From Haliclona indistincta (Eukaryota; Porifera; Demospongiae; Haplosclerida; Chalinidae): a DNA stretch of 64,000 nt. This document shows positions 22,331 through 33,645 of this stretch, piece after piece. The DNA is taken from contig OZ024786.1 in the NCBI GenBank assembly GCA_964017065.1, forward strand, positions 4,317,781 through 4,381,780. The letters run 5' to 3'. The notes beneath the pieces were generated by a model. That model had not been told where the DNA came from. It saw nothing but the letters and a program-made list of their open reading frames with translations, and searched no databases. The translations under genes were made by a program, and so were the position numbers. Every line of letters begins with the position of its first letter. The stretch's first letter is position 1.

Positions 22331-23266
22331 CCAGCTATATCATGGCTCGATCATGGCACATTCAGCCGGTTCTAGCTGAGATTCCTCCTCATTACAACGC
22401 CTTTTAATTTAACTGAAGGCTGGTCCACTTGGCTCGTAGTAGAATAGAATGCCAGACAGCAGAACTAACTCGTCTTCAGTGGATTTTAATCGCCCTTAGG
22501 CTCGTATCAGCAGCAGCCATCTCCAATATCGATTCAGTGATGTGGGTTAGTCCTCGGTTAGTCCCGTTATAATTAACGTTAATTGAATCCCAAGGCATCA
22601 CATTGTGATCCAAAGATTCAATCTTTTAGTATCACATGTGATACCAAAAGTTTCCGAACCGGGTGTGCAGACATGCCAACCCAGACGAGGTTGGCCACGC
22701 GTCATACTTACACGCACGATCACATGACATTGAAATAGCAAAGAGCCCCGCCCACCGATGCTGCAGCAGAGCTGCTGGCAGTCCAGCTACAGTCAGTGCT
22801 GTGCGAATGGAGACCAAATGTACACGAGGCTGTCCACGAGTGATGTAGAACTGCTGCTAGCAGTGATTGAATGCTGTAGCCTTGACTAGCGGTAGGCTGT
22901 GCTCAGTATGCTGTACGACTGTTATAAGCGGTCCTACAATAATGTTGGCAAGCTCCAATGCTGTTTCAAATGCTCACAGCGTTCCTTCGGCGCTCATGGT
23001 CACCGTAGACCATCTTCTGCTTCTTCCCAATGTTTCACAGTGTGGCAACCAAAACGGCCAAGCCGAGCAATGCCTCCTGAAATACGACCTTCTTTTGGTC
23101 GGTTAACAACTTCTTGAACGCTTGCAAACAGTTTCGCTCTGTCCTGCGCCTCCAACTAGTAGCAAATCAGCAAATTCATATAATATGAATAAATTCATGA
23201 GGTTCCAAAAATCCATTAATTTAATATTATTCATGTTTGAATTATTGTTATACACGTCCGGCAAGG
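22331..23266. other. No gene recognised; short palindrome at 22630-22643
   Basis: The sequence has several overlapping small frames of 60-80 codons without recognisable domains. TATCACATGTGATA is a perfect 14-bp palindrome. Confidence 0.5.
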
Positions 23267-23267
23267 G

Positions 23268-23419
23268 TTGGGTTGGACTGGGTTGTATAGAGTTGAACCC
23301 TGTACAACCCTGTACAACTCGGTGCAACCCAGTCTAACACTATCCAACCCAATCTAACCCAGTCCAACCTAGTCCAACACTGTCTAACCTAGTCCAACTG
23401 ACCAACCCAGTCCGATTTG
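23268..23419. repeat. CAACCC satellite, left block
   Basis: Irregular tandem repeats of about 10 bp with consensus CAACCCWGTC. They continue after the inserted element at 24417-25330. The first units are in the opposite orientation (GGTTGGACTGGG). Confidence 0.9.
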
Positions 23420-23542
23420 GTACCTGTTCGCCTACTCCCACTTCGCCTACTCCCATTTTGCCTACTTACAGCCCCAAAGGGACGTTTTGCCTACTAGAAG
23501 TAAGCAAAACTAAACCCTAAACCCTGAACCCTAAAAACCTTC

Positions 23543-23722
23543 TCCTAACCTAAACCGGGCCTTCGGCCCTTGGTAAGCCTAAGGATCGTCGGGAGGGTGT
23601 CCTAAACCGGGCCTTCGGCCCTTGGTAAGCCTAAGGATCGTCGGGAGGGTCGTCCTAAACCGGGCCTTCGGCCCTGGCTAAAGATCGTCGAGAGGGTCGT
23701 CCTAAATAGGGCCTTCGTCCTT
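23543..23722. repeat. Direct repeat of about 50-60 bp with GGGCCTTCGGCCC hairpin
   Basis: Three to four units containing CCTAAACCGGGCCTTCGGCC followed by AAGGATCGTCGGGAGGGT. Each unit carries a 5-bp G+C stem with a TTC loop. The last unit is diverged. Confidence 0.85.
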
Positions 23723-24176
23723 CACTGGATCTGCAAGCTGTCCCGACGATCGACTTAGTTAAAAAAAACTTAAGTTTTCTGGGAAAAAAAATTAAAAAAA
23801 TAAATTAATAAGTACTGAGCGGGAATCGAACCTAGCCTAGTACCTCGGCGCCAAATAGAGCGCCTAGTTTCAAATGTATACGCATGCGCGACATTTTTCC
23901 CGACATTCCAGTAATACCGGATATTTTCCGTTTATGTTTGTGACTTGTGTACTGACCTCGTGCTTCAGTTTTGCTGACTAAGAAATTCGAATACTAACGA
24001 ACGACAAGAAGTAGTTGGCAGCAAACTTGGACATACAATTCTGTAGCTACGAGTATCCACGGTTGGTTAGATGTCCATACTGGCACAATGTGAAAGCATG
24101 CTATAGCTGTCCCGCCCATTTTGTTCGCGCATGCGTGTGCATTTGATACTAGGCGTTAATTTAACGACTAGGTACT

Positions 24177-24252
24177 AGGCTAGAATCGAACCCTGAACAT
24201 TTGCACTACAAGCCACCGCACTAAACCGCTGCGCCACCGGAACCAGCTGACC
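24177..24252 (-). repeat. tRNA-like head, probably from a SINE
   Basis: Read on the minus strand, TGGCGCAGCGG resembles an internal A box and GGGTTCGATTCT, about 45 bases later, resembles a B box, as in tRNA genes. The ends do not form a convincing acceptor stem. It sits inside the TIR element. A second B-box-like string on the minus strand (GGTTCGATTCC, 23822-23832) is near the element's other end. A tRNA-derived SINE or captured pseudogene fits better than a working tRNA. Confidence 0.5.
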
Positions 24253-24416
24253 GACCAGTGCTATAAACAAGCCATTATAGTGATTCTGTACGCGCGCGCT
24301 TAGATAATATAAGCCGCCGAAGGCGGCTTGCGCACGTGACTATAGGCAAAACGTCCCTTTGGGGCTGTAAGTAGGCAAAATGGGAGTAGGCGAAGTGGGA
24401 GTAGGCAAACAGGTAC

Positions 24417-25330
24417 TATCCCCCAACCCAATCAAACCCAGTCCAACCCAGTCAACCCAGGCCAACCCTGTACAACCCTGTCCAACTCGGTGCAACCCAG
24501 TCCAACACTGTCCAACCCAGCCCAACCCATTCGAACACAGTCAAACCCTGTCCAATCCTGTCCAACCCAGCCCAACCCATTCCAACACAGTCAAACCCTG
24601 TCAAATCCTGTCCAACCCTGTCCAACTCTGTCCAACTCTGTCCAACCTAGTCAAATCCTGTCCAACCCTGTCCAACTCTGTCCAACCCAGCCCAACCCAT
24701 TCCAACACAGTCAAACCCTGTCAAATCCTGTCCAACCCTGTCCAACTCTGTCAACCCAGGCCAACCCTGTACAACCCAGTCAAACCCAGTCCAACACTGT
24801 CCAACCTGTCCAACCCAGTCCAACCCAGTCAAACCCAGTCGAACACTGTCCAACCTGTCCAACCCAATCAAACCCAGTCCAACCCAGTCAACCCTGTACA
24901 ACCCTGTCCAACCCAGTCCAACCCTGTCCAATCCTGTCCAACCCAGCCCAACCCATTCGAACACAGTCAAACCCTGTCCAATCCTGTCCAACCCAGCCCA
25001 ACCCATTCCAACACAGTCAAACCCTGTCAAATCCTGTCCAACCCTGTCCAACTCTGTCCAACCTAGTCAAACCCAGTCAAACCCTGAAAACCAAGTCCAA
25101 CCCTGTCCATCCCAGTCAAACCTGGTCCAACCCTGTACAACCCAGTGCAACACTCTCCAACCCTGTACAACCCAGTGCAACACTGTCCAACCCAGTCAGA
25201 CCCTGTCCAATTCTGTCCAACCCAGTCAAACCCTGTCCAACTCTGTCCATCCCAGTCAAACCTGGTCCAACCCTGAAAACCAAGTCCAACCCTGTCCATC
25301 CCAGTCAAACCTGGTCTAACCCTGTACAAT
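24417..25330. repeat. CAACCC satellite, right block
   Basis: About 90 units of a 10-bp repeat (CAACCCTGTC, CAACCCAGTC and variants) with higher-order groupings of 50-120 bp that recur. Long open frames on both strands arise because most units are 10 bp, so three units (30 bases) keep frame and contain no stop. They are not genes. Confidence 0.95.
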
Positions 25331-25384
25331 GTGCAACACGCCAAGGGTTTTGTGAAAATCTGTTCATTAGCAATTTGTACACAC

Positions 25385-25620
25385 AAATTCAACAATACAA
25401 AAGAGCCATGCTCCTACATGACACATGGGGAAGAAGAAGCACAAACAAAAGAAGAGAAAAGAAGAGAGTGTCCCCCTCCACGACACACATTAGGCTGTAC
25501 ATTTTTTTATTTTTATATTTTAGGGGAGGGAGGAGAAATAGAAGGAAACAACATGAGGAAGATATGAAAGAGCTGTGCCCCAACACAACACATGGAGATA
25601 AGCACGAACATGAGATTAAA
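25385..25620 (-). repeat. Shared 3'-flanking module P, copy 2
   Basis: Closely matches 11218-11510 and 59464-59712. It directly abuts the stop codon of the gene at 25616. On that gene's strand a TTTTATTTTGTTTTCAG tract lies just before the last codons (about 25634-25650), so the module may begin with a splice acceptor. Motif copies are near 25402, 25462 and 25569. Confidence 0.85.
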
Positions 25621-26881
25621 GAATAGCAAGTATGCTGAAAACAAAATAAAACAATTTTTGAATCTCTTCTAGTGTTGTCGCCTTACTCAATCTTGTCACC
25701 TTCAAGGTTTTCTTTTTAGAAAAGTCCATCTCTAGCTTGTACAAGGTGACTGCAAGCCCAACACCCAATGCATACGAACAACTATAGGTTGGACATCCTC
25801 GACGTATAAATCTTTTGACCATGTAGGTAAATGCACCAAACAATGCCTGAGGAACTGGAGTATGATTTATTTCAGTAACAACAGCGTAATTTTTTTCATC
25901 GTCATCACTGTCATCTGGAGAACACGCATTTGGATTTTGTAGTAAGACAACAACACATTCAACTAATATGTCAACTATACCATGGAAAGGAGCAAATGAA
26001 CAGTTAAGTTGATACTGTTTGTTTTGAACGGCTGCAGGTTGTATCATTTTTATTATATCCATTATTTCCTTTTGGAATGTATCTTCTGATTTTAGAACGA
26101 TCATCTCTTGTTCAAAACTGCACTCTTCAGATATGGCTAAAGATTCCTTTATCTTGCCTATAGATTCCTTTATGTCAGAAGCGTTGATCTCCTCTCCAAC
26201 TGCTTGTCTTTCCAATCTTTCTAGCAGAAGTAAGGTTTGTTGCCTTTTGGTCTCTTGATGGCTTTCCTTGCTTCTTGTCAAAGGGTAAGAATAAGCTTCA
26301 TACAGTTTTGACCTTACATTACTATCTTTGACATACTCAAAACGAGGCAGCCGAATATGCATAATATCGAAATAATCCTCAACATCAAAAGATTTGGTAT
26401 CTGATAGCCTAATTGATGAAGAGCTGAAATGAAAGTAGTATACCTCTTTAATATGACCGTCTTGATAAAAGCAACCATTGGTTATATTGAATACCATGAG
26501 ATAACGATTCAGACAGTCCCTTTCATGAGGAGTAATATACATAATTAAGTCATTATATTGTACTATAGCAGTCATGAGACGAATGGGAAATTGAACTGTC
26601 AATTTCATAGGAGGCAAAGTGAATACAAAGAAGGTACAAGTCTTTGAGCCTTTATAAATACTAGAATAAGAAGATAAAGGTATTTTTGAAGGCGAGACTT
26701 TGTTTTTTGATTTTGAGCAAGAGACATATCTTTGACGTAATTCATATCGATGAGTCTTTTCTGATGAAGCCATGTTTGACCCTACATGTAGCAAAAACAG
26801 ATAGTGTAGTAAATGTGACAGTTTGATTACCAAGACACGTACTTTCAGTATCTCCAGTAAGTTTGTTCTACATTGCACCAT
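25616..26881 (-). CDS. Nuclease-fold-like protein with degenerate active site, 421 aa or 385 aa
   Basis: The frame is open from ATG 26881; a second in-frame ATG at 26773 has a better context (AAACATGG) and starts MASSEKTHRYEL, so the true protein may be 385 residues. Between them a potential 61-bp intron would break the frame, so I doubt it is used. Residues 85-200 are unrecognised; 204-262 are charged and probably coiled. Residues 300-395 resemble the C-terminus of the gene at 11622: GIVDILV (Asp304), then VTEIN at 335-339, then a YKLEMDF segment. Asn stands where the catalytic Lys of ENK is in the relative, so it may be an inactive nuclease-like domain. Module P overlaps its end. Family placement is by motif only. 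Confidence 0.6.
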   Translation of the reverse strand: MVQCRTNLLEILKVRVLVIKLSHLLHYLFLLHVGSNMASSEKTHRYELRQRYVSCSKSKNKVSPSKIPLSSYSSIYKGSKTCTFFVFTLPPMKLTVQFPIRLMTAIVQYNDLIMYITPHERDCLNRYLMVFNITNGCFYQDGHIKEVYYFHFSSSSIRLSDTKSFDVEDYFDIMHIRLPRFEYVKDSNVRSKLYEAYSYPLTRSKESHQETKRQQTLLLLERLERQAVGEEINASDIKESIGKIKESLAISEECSFEQEMIVLKSEDTFQKEIMDIIKMIQPAAVQNKQYQLNCSFAPFHGIVDILVECVVVLLQNPNACSPDDSDDDEKNYAVVTEINHTPVPQALFGAFTYMVKRFIRRGCPTYSCSYALGVGLAVTLYKLEMDFSKKKTLKVTRLSKATTLEEIQKLFYFVFSILAIL

Positions 26882-26944
26882 CGCGAAGATCTAGCCATTC
26901 AAACTCACCCTAATTTTTATCTAATCAAACACTTCGCTTGAGCA

Positions 26945-27025
26945 AACCTATAGCCTCGTACCCGCCCCTTTTTCAGAAAAGGGCCTGGTACAGCAGACTA
27001 AACCCTAACCCTAAACCCATGACAG
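26945..27025. repeat. TAGCCTCG terminal remnant and short AACCCTA tract
   Basis: TAGCCTCGTACCC at 26950 and GGGCCTGGTACAG near 26986 resemble the termini of the MULE-like MITEs at 38850, 41397 and 63588. Immediately after is actaaaccctaaccctaaac, two to three telomere-like units; too few to be a telomere. Confidence 0.55.
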
Positions 27026-27624
27026 ACTTCCCATTAACAAAACAAGGCATCAACAAGAGCAATTGTCAAGCCACAAAGGTGAAGGTCAACTAGGCAAGCT
27101 TAAACTGAGGTGCATGCATGTTCATATGCTCTATAGCCTCATAAGAGTGAGCTAGGCTAATATGCTCTACTCTGTTGATATATTTCTCAACAATAACAGT
27201 GTAAATACATGTGATGAAATTCACAAGAGGGAGGAACTTGTACATACTTTACAAGCCAAGCTCGAAGCGCTACCTGTCTACACATACACAGTAATACTAA
27301 TATAACTTACTTAAGACAACCAGGATAACAGCCGACAACAAGACGGGAGCAGCCACAACAGGGACGGGAGAAGGAGAGCAGCCAAGCCACGGGACGAGAG
27401 CAAGTTAACGACAGAGTCCAGCTTCCCAAAATTACACCTTCACACCCCTCCCACCTTAATAAAAGTTTAAACGTGCAAATTTTAAAAATACTGATATTCA
27501 TTAAAATTTATTCGCTGCAAGTGCTATGCCCACCTGCACCACACGCTTTCAAAACCTACTGCAATGGAGACTTTTGGGAGCGGACACATAACTGAACCAA
27601 ATTTTGCGCAAATAAAAATTATAA
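27026..27624. other. No gene recognised
   Basis: The 64-codon minus frame at 27307-27501 lacks family resemblance. The sequence appears to be ordinary intergenic DNA. Confidence 0.5.
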
Positions 27625-30177
27625 GCTAGAAGATAGATTTACCAAAGAATACAACGAATCACTATGGGATCAGGTATTTTGTACAATTTACAGACAACCA
27701 CAACATTCCATATGCACAACCCCTTCCCCTGACCCTATATGCAGGGGGCATGGACCTGTTTGACTAATAAACACACAAAATCTTGGATATTTCCAAATAG
27801 CCTACTATTCCCAAATAATGTACTCAACCCTACGTACCACTATAATACACACGAAGGTCTCCCACAAAGGAGGTAAGGCATACTTAGTCTACGAACAGGC
27901 TAACTACCAGACACATACTACTGTAAGTGTGAACAGGTTGTCGTATATAAGGACCACCAGCTTACACAAGATTCAAGTCAATAATGGGTCAGTCAGTATA
28001 CAAGCTGTTTAAACTAATCAATAGTACATCAAAACCAATTTGGGGAACCAACTACTGTTGCAGTAAAATTGACCAAATTGACCCGTTTCATATAAGAGAT
28101 ACAAAAGCATAAGTCATGTGATACACAGAATTTACGAGTCATCGAGAACTAGGCACATGTACATGCAGCAAGTCTGACGATGGTAATACATAGACGACAG
28201 CAAGTCTGACATCTAAATGCTGTGCTATTATGTACATGATGCTACTCACCTGGGTGAAGGCAGCAAGGGGCGAGGATGAGGACAGCAAGGGCCGAGGACA
28301 GCAAGGCTGAGGGTAGCAAGAAGGGCAGCAAGGGCCGAGGGTGAGGGCAGCAAGGCTGAGGGTAGCAAGGGCCGAGGGCAGCAAGGCTGAGGGTAGCAAG
28401 GAGGGCAGCAAGGGCCGAGGGCAGCAAGGCTGAGGGTAGCAAGGAGGGCAGCAAGGCTGAGAAGGAGGACAGCGAAGCCTATAATGACAAAGAGAATTGG
28501 AGGTAAGTTGCTAGAAGGTAGATTTACCAAAGAATACAACAAATCACTATGGGATCAGGTATTTTGTACAATTTATAGGCAACCACAACATTCCATATGC
28601 ACAACTCAGGATTCTACGTTCCCCTGACCCTTGTATTCACATATGCAGGGGGCATGGACCTGTTTGACCAATAAACACCAGGATATTTCCAAATAGCCTA
28701 ATAATGTGCTCAACCCTACGTACCACTATAATACCACGAAGGTCTCCCACAAAGGAGGTAAAGCATACCTAGTCTATGAACAGGCTAACTACCAGAGAAA
28801 CACATTTTTGCACAGCTAGCTCTTAGTCAATATACCTCAAATACAACGAGTCACTGTGGGATCAGGTACTTTGTACAGGTAAAGCCCATCACAACCTTCA
28901 ACAATAGTATGTTAGTATGTTAGTCACAGGTATTCAAAATATTCGTGCATTTGATTGGTCAATACAACAACTCCATAAACCTGAGTGAGTGGTGAGCCTA
29001 TACATACAATCACGTTCGTGATATCACGAACGCACAAGATATCATGCAAGCACCAAAGTGAAATGAAATCTACCATGACTCAGAGGCATCTACTCACTCC
29101 TGGCACTGCAGTTGAATACCTTTCTTGTATGCATAGGAGACAATGCATTGTCATACTACCTATGTTGATCCCGGTATGTCACAATGTTAACTTCATGCAT
29201 AGCCATTGGCTGTAATATACAGCTAGACAGGTAAATGACAAACAAGGCGTCAATAGTAGCAATTTTGTAGGTGAAGGTCAACTAAGAGAACTAGGAAAAC
29301 AATGCATCAGGTGAAAGTGGGAGCGTCTAAAGTGGAAGGCACTCTCAATGTCTATCATATACACATACACATGCACTGGCACATCATGCAAAAAATAACA
29401 CTGGGAAGTACATACTAGCTAGTCGGGTGGACAGGCTGCTAACCAAAAGCGAAACAAGTCAAATTATGAATGAACACTACCACAATCAAAATATCCAGTA
29501 TAATCACTCAAAATCAGAATATCAGCACATTAAGGAATCTCCAACACACTCACTAGAGATCAGCCTACATGCTACCTACACACACGAGCAGGGTACAGTA
29601 TGTATTAACACACTAACATGAGCATGTTTGCTGTTACGGATTCTATTACTGATGCAAACAGGTTCAGACTCAGTGTACAAATACATAGTATCAATGAGTG
29701 TATACTGGGTTTAGCAAACAAGAAGTAGCAGCAAGCAAACATGGGACGAGACAGCTGCTAAACACAATACATGATTGATAGCCATACCTACTAGTCAGCA
29801 AACAGCTACTATACTGCTGATGATTGATGACAGTATGCCCAACTGAAGTGATCAGCAACGTTTTGGTATTACCAAGAAGAAAAGCAGCAATAAACAGCAA
29901 GAAGAATCGAGTATAGTATAAACAGCATGCATCACTTATATAGAGTAAAATATGCTGACGAAGTGATACATAAAGAAACAAAAGAACAAAGACATGAATA
30001 GAACTGCTGACATACAATAGAATGAAAGAAGTGACAAACGCTGACATTACAACACTGAATACATGAGAGTAACGCAACACCTAGCTACAAAAGATTTGTT
30101 CTGACAAGTGATCAGCACTGCTTGGTTTCCAGCTGCTGCCATAACTAATTACAAGATACAGCGTACATGACCACTAG
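27625..30177. repeat. Dispersed repeat K, copy 3
   Basis: It matches K copy 2 from about 17585 onward, with a partial second start inside (27625-27900, then 27905 onward), as if two K pieces had joined. The 15-bp minisatellite is expanded at 28255-28460. The end, catgaccactagt at 30177, matches the end of copy 2. Confidence 0.85.
29691..30080 (-). CDS. Repeat-borne 129-codon frame, second copy, doubtful
   Basis: Counterpart of 18769-19158 with a few substitutions (for example V/L and F/L changes). It has an ATG start and no recognised domain. It is listed only because it stays open in both K copies. Confidence 0.15.
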   Translation of the reverse strand: MLRYSHVFSVVMSAFVTSFILLYVSSSIHVFVLLFLYVSLRQHILLYISDACCLYYTRFFLLFIAAFLLGNTKTLLITSVGHTVINHQQYSSCLLTSRYGYQSCIVFSSCLVPCLLAATSCLLNPVYTH

Positions 30178-30500
30178 TAACAATTTTGCTAGCTTAAAAG
30201 AGGGGTGCCGAGTCAAGCAAAATGTTTGCAAACTACCTCTACTATTTTATTACATAGATCTTCAAGGAAGAGTAGTAGAGACAAGTTTTACACTGTACGA
30301 GTACAACAACAACAAACAATGAGTCATAGGTATTGGACAATTTAGCATTAGTTGACTCCAAGCACACAAGCCCGGTGCTACACAATGTACAAATATGGGA
30401 CGAGCAAATGTGATCGTGTAGTGTTATTTTGTACATGGTGCTGCTAACCAAGATTTCAGTGAGACGTGAGAGCTGACAGAGAGGACTGAGACCAGCCGAG
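30178..30500. other. No gene recognised
   Basis: Sequence between K copy 3 and the segmental duplication. The 128-codon minus frame at 30242-30628 runs across the duplication boundary and is broken in the second copy, so I do not call it. Confidence 0.45.
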
Positions 30501-30641
30501 TAACCAACAGGTAGCTTCAGCCAATTAGACCCAAGCAAAAAATCCAGCAACAGTAACAAAGTAGTGTGGGTGCGCACAGCGACGAGGTAGAGGGTCCGTG
30601 AAAATGAGAGGAATTGCGTGTGTAGCATCTATTACATATAC

Positions 30642-31120
30642 CAGGAGCACATGAACAGAATGAGCGTGCAACTGTAAACCGCGCGTTAGTGCCAACAGTG
30701 TTTAGATTGACAGATGTGTGCTCAGAACTTCCATATTTCGAAGTTTTTGTGCTTCATTAAATATGTGTGACGTACGTTCTGTGCACGTGATACATAATAG
30801 AGCTAAGTGGGCAAGAGAGGATGGCGCGAACCCCTCGAAGTCTTAGTCAGGCCAGCTCCACGAGAAAGCTGATCATGCTGTCTCCCCGGCGGATTCGTTT
30901 ACAACAAATGAAGAGATCGCCCGTGAGGAGCGCAATGAAAGCTGGGATGACCGTATTCAAGCTGAGCAACACCAGGCGCGCTCGCTGTCGTAAACTTACC
31001 AAGTAATGCGCGTTAAATAGATATGACGTACGTTCATACCTAGGTAAAGCGGAAGTACGTCATTAATTATTAAAGTGTTGGCACTGTAAGTTGCACGCTC
31101 CTTCTGTTCATGTGCTCCTG
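30642..31120. mobile_element. MITE, 479 bp, 7-bp target duplication
   Basis: The ends CAGGAGCACATGAACAGA and its inverted form TCTGTTCATGTGCTCCTG are flanked by CATATAC at 30635-30641 and 31121-31127. Terminal similarity runs about 55 bases, and the interior has ACGTACGT-centred inverted segments. Copy 2 keeps only the left part (about 45450-45607), so copy 2 suffered a later deletion. The small frame at 30821-31006 is inside it and not a gene. Confidence 0.7.
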
Positions 31121-31127
31121 CATATAC

Positions 31128-32400
31128 TCATCGACACATCACAGGAAATCTGGCTGCTATTAGTAGCCTGAAGCTGTTTCCATTGTACATAATTAGCATG
31201 CGCTAGTGCTAAAACAGCATAAACATCATTGCCCTCCCATAGTAACACTGACGTCTAACTAGAAGGAGTCGAGTCACTTCTGTGTGCTCGTCTCTACTGC
31301 ATTACGTCTCCTCTGGATGAACACTTGCCCGAATGGTTCACAAATGTCACTCTGATTGAGCCAGCTTTGTAGACGACATATCCAGAACAGCCTCTGAGTT
31401 GCAGCCAGTTTGATCCCAATCATCCCATCAGTGTCGTTGATTTTTGATGGCCATGTGCGCTCTTTTATCACATCATAAAATCGAATGAGTCAGTGGGAAC
31501 TCGCTAGAATGGTTTTGTATTCTTATGATGACTACATTACCGTTTGCAGTATTGCCATGGAATGATGATTGGGCCATTATTGAATATCGACCAGCTAAAC
31601 CAAGTGTGTTAGTCTACATACTTACTAACCAAGTTGGTGTCCCATCTATAACACAAGAATCAGGCAACAGTCCACAGCTGCTAGGCATATGGCTACGACA
31701 CTATATGTGTGAACAGGTCAGGTTATCAACTACGATGTACATAAGCTTACAGAAGATTCAAGCCAACAATGGTCAGTCAGTTGGGACCAGTTCCTTTCAA
31801 TATAAAACTAATCACAGTATATCAACATATCAACACTGAATCAACTCATTTTTCACTACTAAAGCTAGTTGCAGTCAAATTGACCAACAACCACAGATTC
31901 CAAACAAGAGATACAAAATCAACAGTAATGCGTGTGATACACGGATCTTACGAGTCACCGAGAACATGTACATGCAGTGGCAATACACGACAGCAAGTCT
32001 GACATCTCAAACAACACGAGGGACAACTATTAAGCTGTAAGTAAGAAAGAGAATCAATGGACGAGTTCCAGTGCTGTATGCTAGCGTCATTGAGCCATGG
32101 CTTACGATGGAACACATTGGGAAGTCATATACACATAATAACCTAAAAACATAACAAGAAGGAGGTGGGCGGAGGCCTGTGACCTACAGTAGCAAATTGC
32201 TTTACCGGAGACTAGACAGTATGAACATTTGTACTACACTAACCAAGTCGCTGTGTCCTATCTAAAACACAAGAACGGGACACAGCTGCTACTACACTTC
32301 AAGGTATACATAATATTAGAGTATAGTATAGTGATATTGACCAATGACTAGCTACTAGGGTCTATTTCACGTAGAACCGAGGTGTTCTTCATAGACACCA
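31128..32400. repeat. Dispersed repeat sequence, no gene
   Basis: 31709-32400 shares phrases with K and F (caggtcaggttatcaactac, gattccaaacaagagataca). 31128-31708 is single-copy here; its 65-codon minus frame at 31274-31471 has no recognised domain. Confidence 0.6.
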
Positions 32401-32411
32401 GGCGTCTATGA

Positions 32412-33194
32412 ACTATAATACACTACAAACTACACTATGAAACTACACTATGAGCAGTATTATACTACACTATAATACACTACAAACTACACTATGAAAC
32501 TACACTATGAGCAGTATTATACTACACTATAATACACTACAAACTACACTATGAGCAGTATTATACTACACTATAATACACTACAAACTACACTATGAGC
32601 AGTATTATACTACACTATAATACACTACAAACTACACTATGAGCAGTATTATACTACACTATAATACACTACAAACTACACTATGAGCAGTATTATACTA
32701 CACTATAATACACTACAAACTACACTATGAGCAGTATTATACTACACTATAATACACTACAAACTACACTATGAGCAGTATTATACTACACTAATACACT
32801 ACAAACTACACTATGAGCAGTATTATACTACACTAATACACTACAAACTACACTATGAGCAGTATTATACTACACTATAATACACTACAAACTACACTAT
32901 GAGCAGTATTATACTACACTATAATACACTACAGACTACACTATGAGCAGTATTATACTACACTATAATACACTACAAACTACACTATGAGCAGTATTAT
33001 ACTACACTATAATACACTACAAACTACACTATGAGCAGTATTATACTACACTATAATACACTACAAACTACACTATGAGCAGTATTATACTACACTATAA
33101 TACACTACAAACTACACTATGAGCAGTATTATACTACACTATAATACACTACAAACTACACTATGAGCAGTATTATACTACACTATAATACACT
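32412..33194. repeat. 44-bp minisatellite, about 18 units
   Basis: The tandem unit contains ACTATAATACACTACAAACT and CACTATGAGCAGTATTATAC. The matching site in duplication copy 2 (46905-47004) has only about two units. One unit has a G substitution (acagact) and two lack a TA, otherwise the array is very homogeneous. The preceding 32370-32411 contains an inverted AGACACC/GGCGTCT motif. Confidence 0.95.
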
Positions 33195-33645
33195 TGTACG
33201 TGTACGACACATATGTACGTGTGGTAATTAATTGATACATGTACATAGACAACAGGAAGTCAACATTCATTTGTGTGTAGCAGCACTCACCAGTGATAGA
33301 GTGTGGGGGCAAAAGCCAAGAGGGTGGAGCCAACTGCAGAAAATAAAAAATGGTAAGTATAAATAAAACTGTGGTACTGTAGGTTTGGTCAACAAAACCT
33401 AAGTGAATTAAGGCAGCCGTAAGCTAACAAGGCATGAAACGTACAACATATGATGAAGACATCACCGCGCACATGGACAATTCAAGGCTCCAGTTAGAAG
33501 CTGATGGACAGGTAGTAGACAAATGCATGACTACACACTAACCAAGTCGCTGTCTCTCAACTAAAAACACAAGGATCACAGCACAGCTACCAGGCACGCA
33601 CATCAAGGTACATATTATGTGTGAACAGGTTATCACTGCAATGTA
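33195..33645. other. Duplicated sequence without a recognised gene
   Basis: Collinear with 47005-47455. It contains several potential GTAAGT sites but no convincing frame. Confidence 0.5.

Larger units (their letters stand above)
23420..24416. mobile_element. TIR element, about 1 kb, nested in the CAACCC satellite
   Basis: The outermost roughly 70 bases are inverted repeats with one mismatch seen (GTACCTGTTCGCCTACTCCC on the left; T for C at one site on the right). It has no transposase frame. Inside are a short AAACCCTAAACCC tract, a 50-bp direct repeat, tRNA-like B boxes at 23822 and 24182, and an AGCCGCCGAAGGCGGCT hairpin near 24310. Satellite sequence abuts both ends, so it inserted into the satellite. 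Confidence 0.8.

Noticed and set aside
24177..24252. Functional tRNA gene
   Set aside because: A- and B-box-like strings are present, but the ends do not pair into an acceptor stem and the sequence is inside a TIR element.
24380..25626. Long open frames (228 and 378 codons, plus minus-strand ones) in the CAACCC region
   Set aside because: They are produced by a stop-free 10-bp repeat read in several frames on both strands. They have no splice or start logic and run into module P.
26773..26881. A 61-bp intron near the start of the 25616 gene
   Set aside because: GTACGT and TGTAG signals exist, but removal would shift the frame before the second ATG. Simple use of either ATG is more likely.
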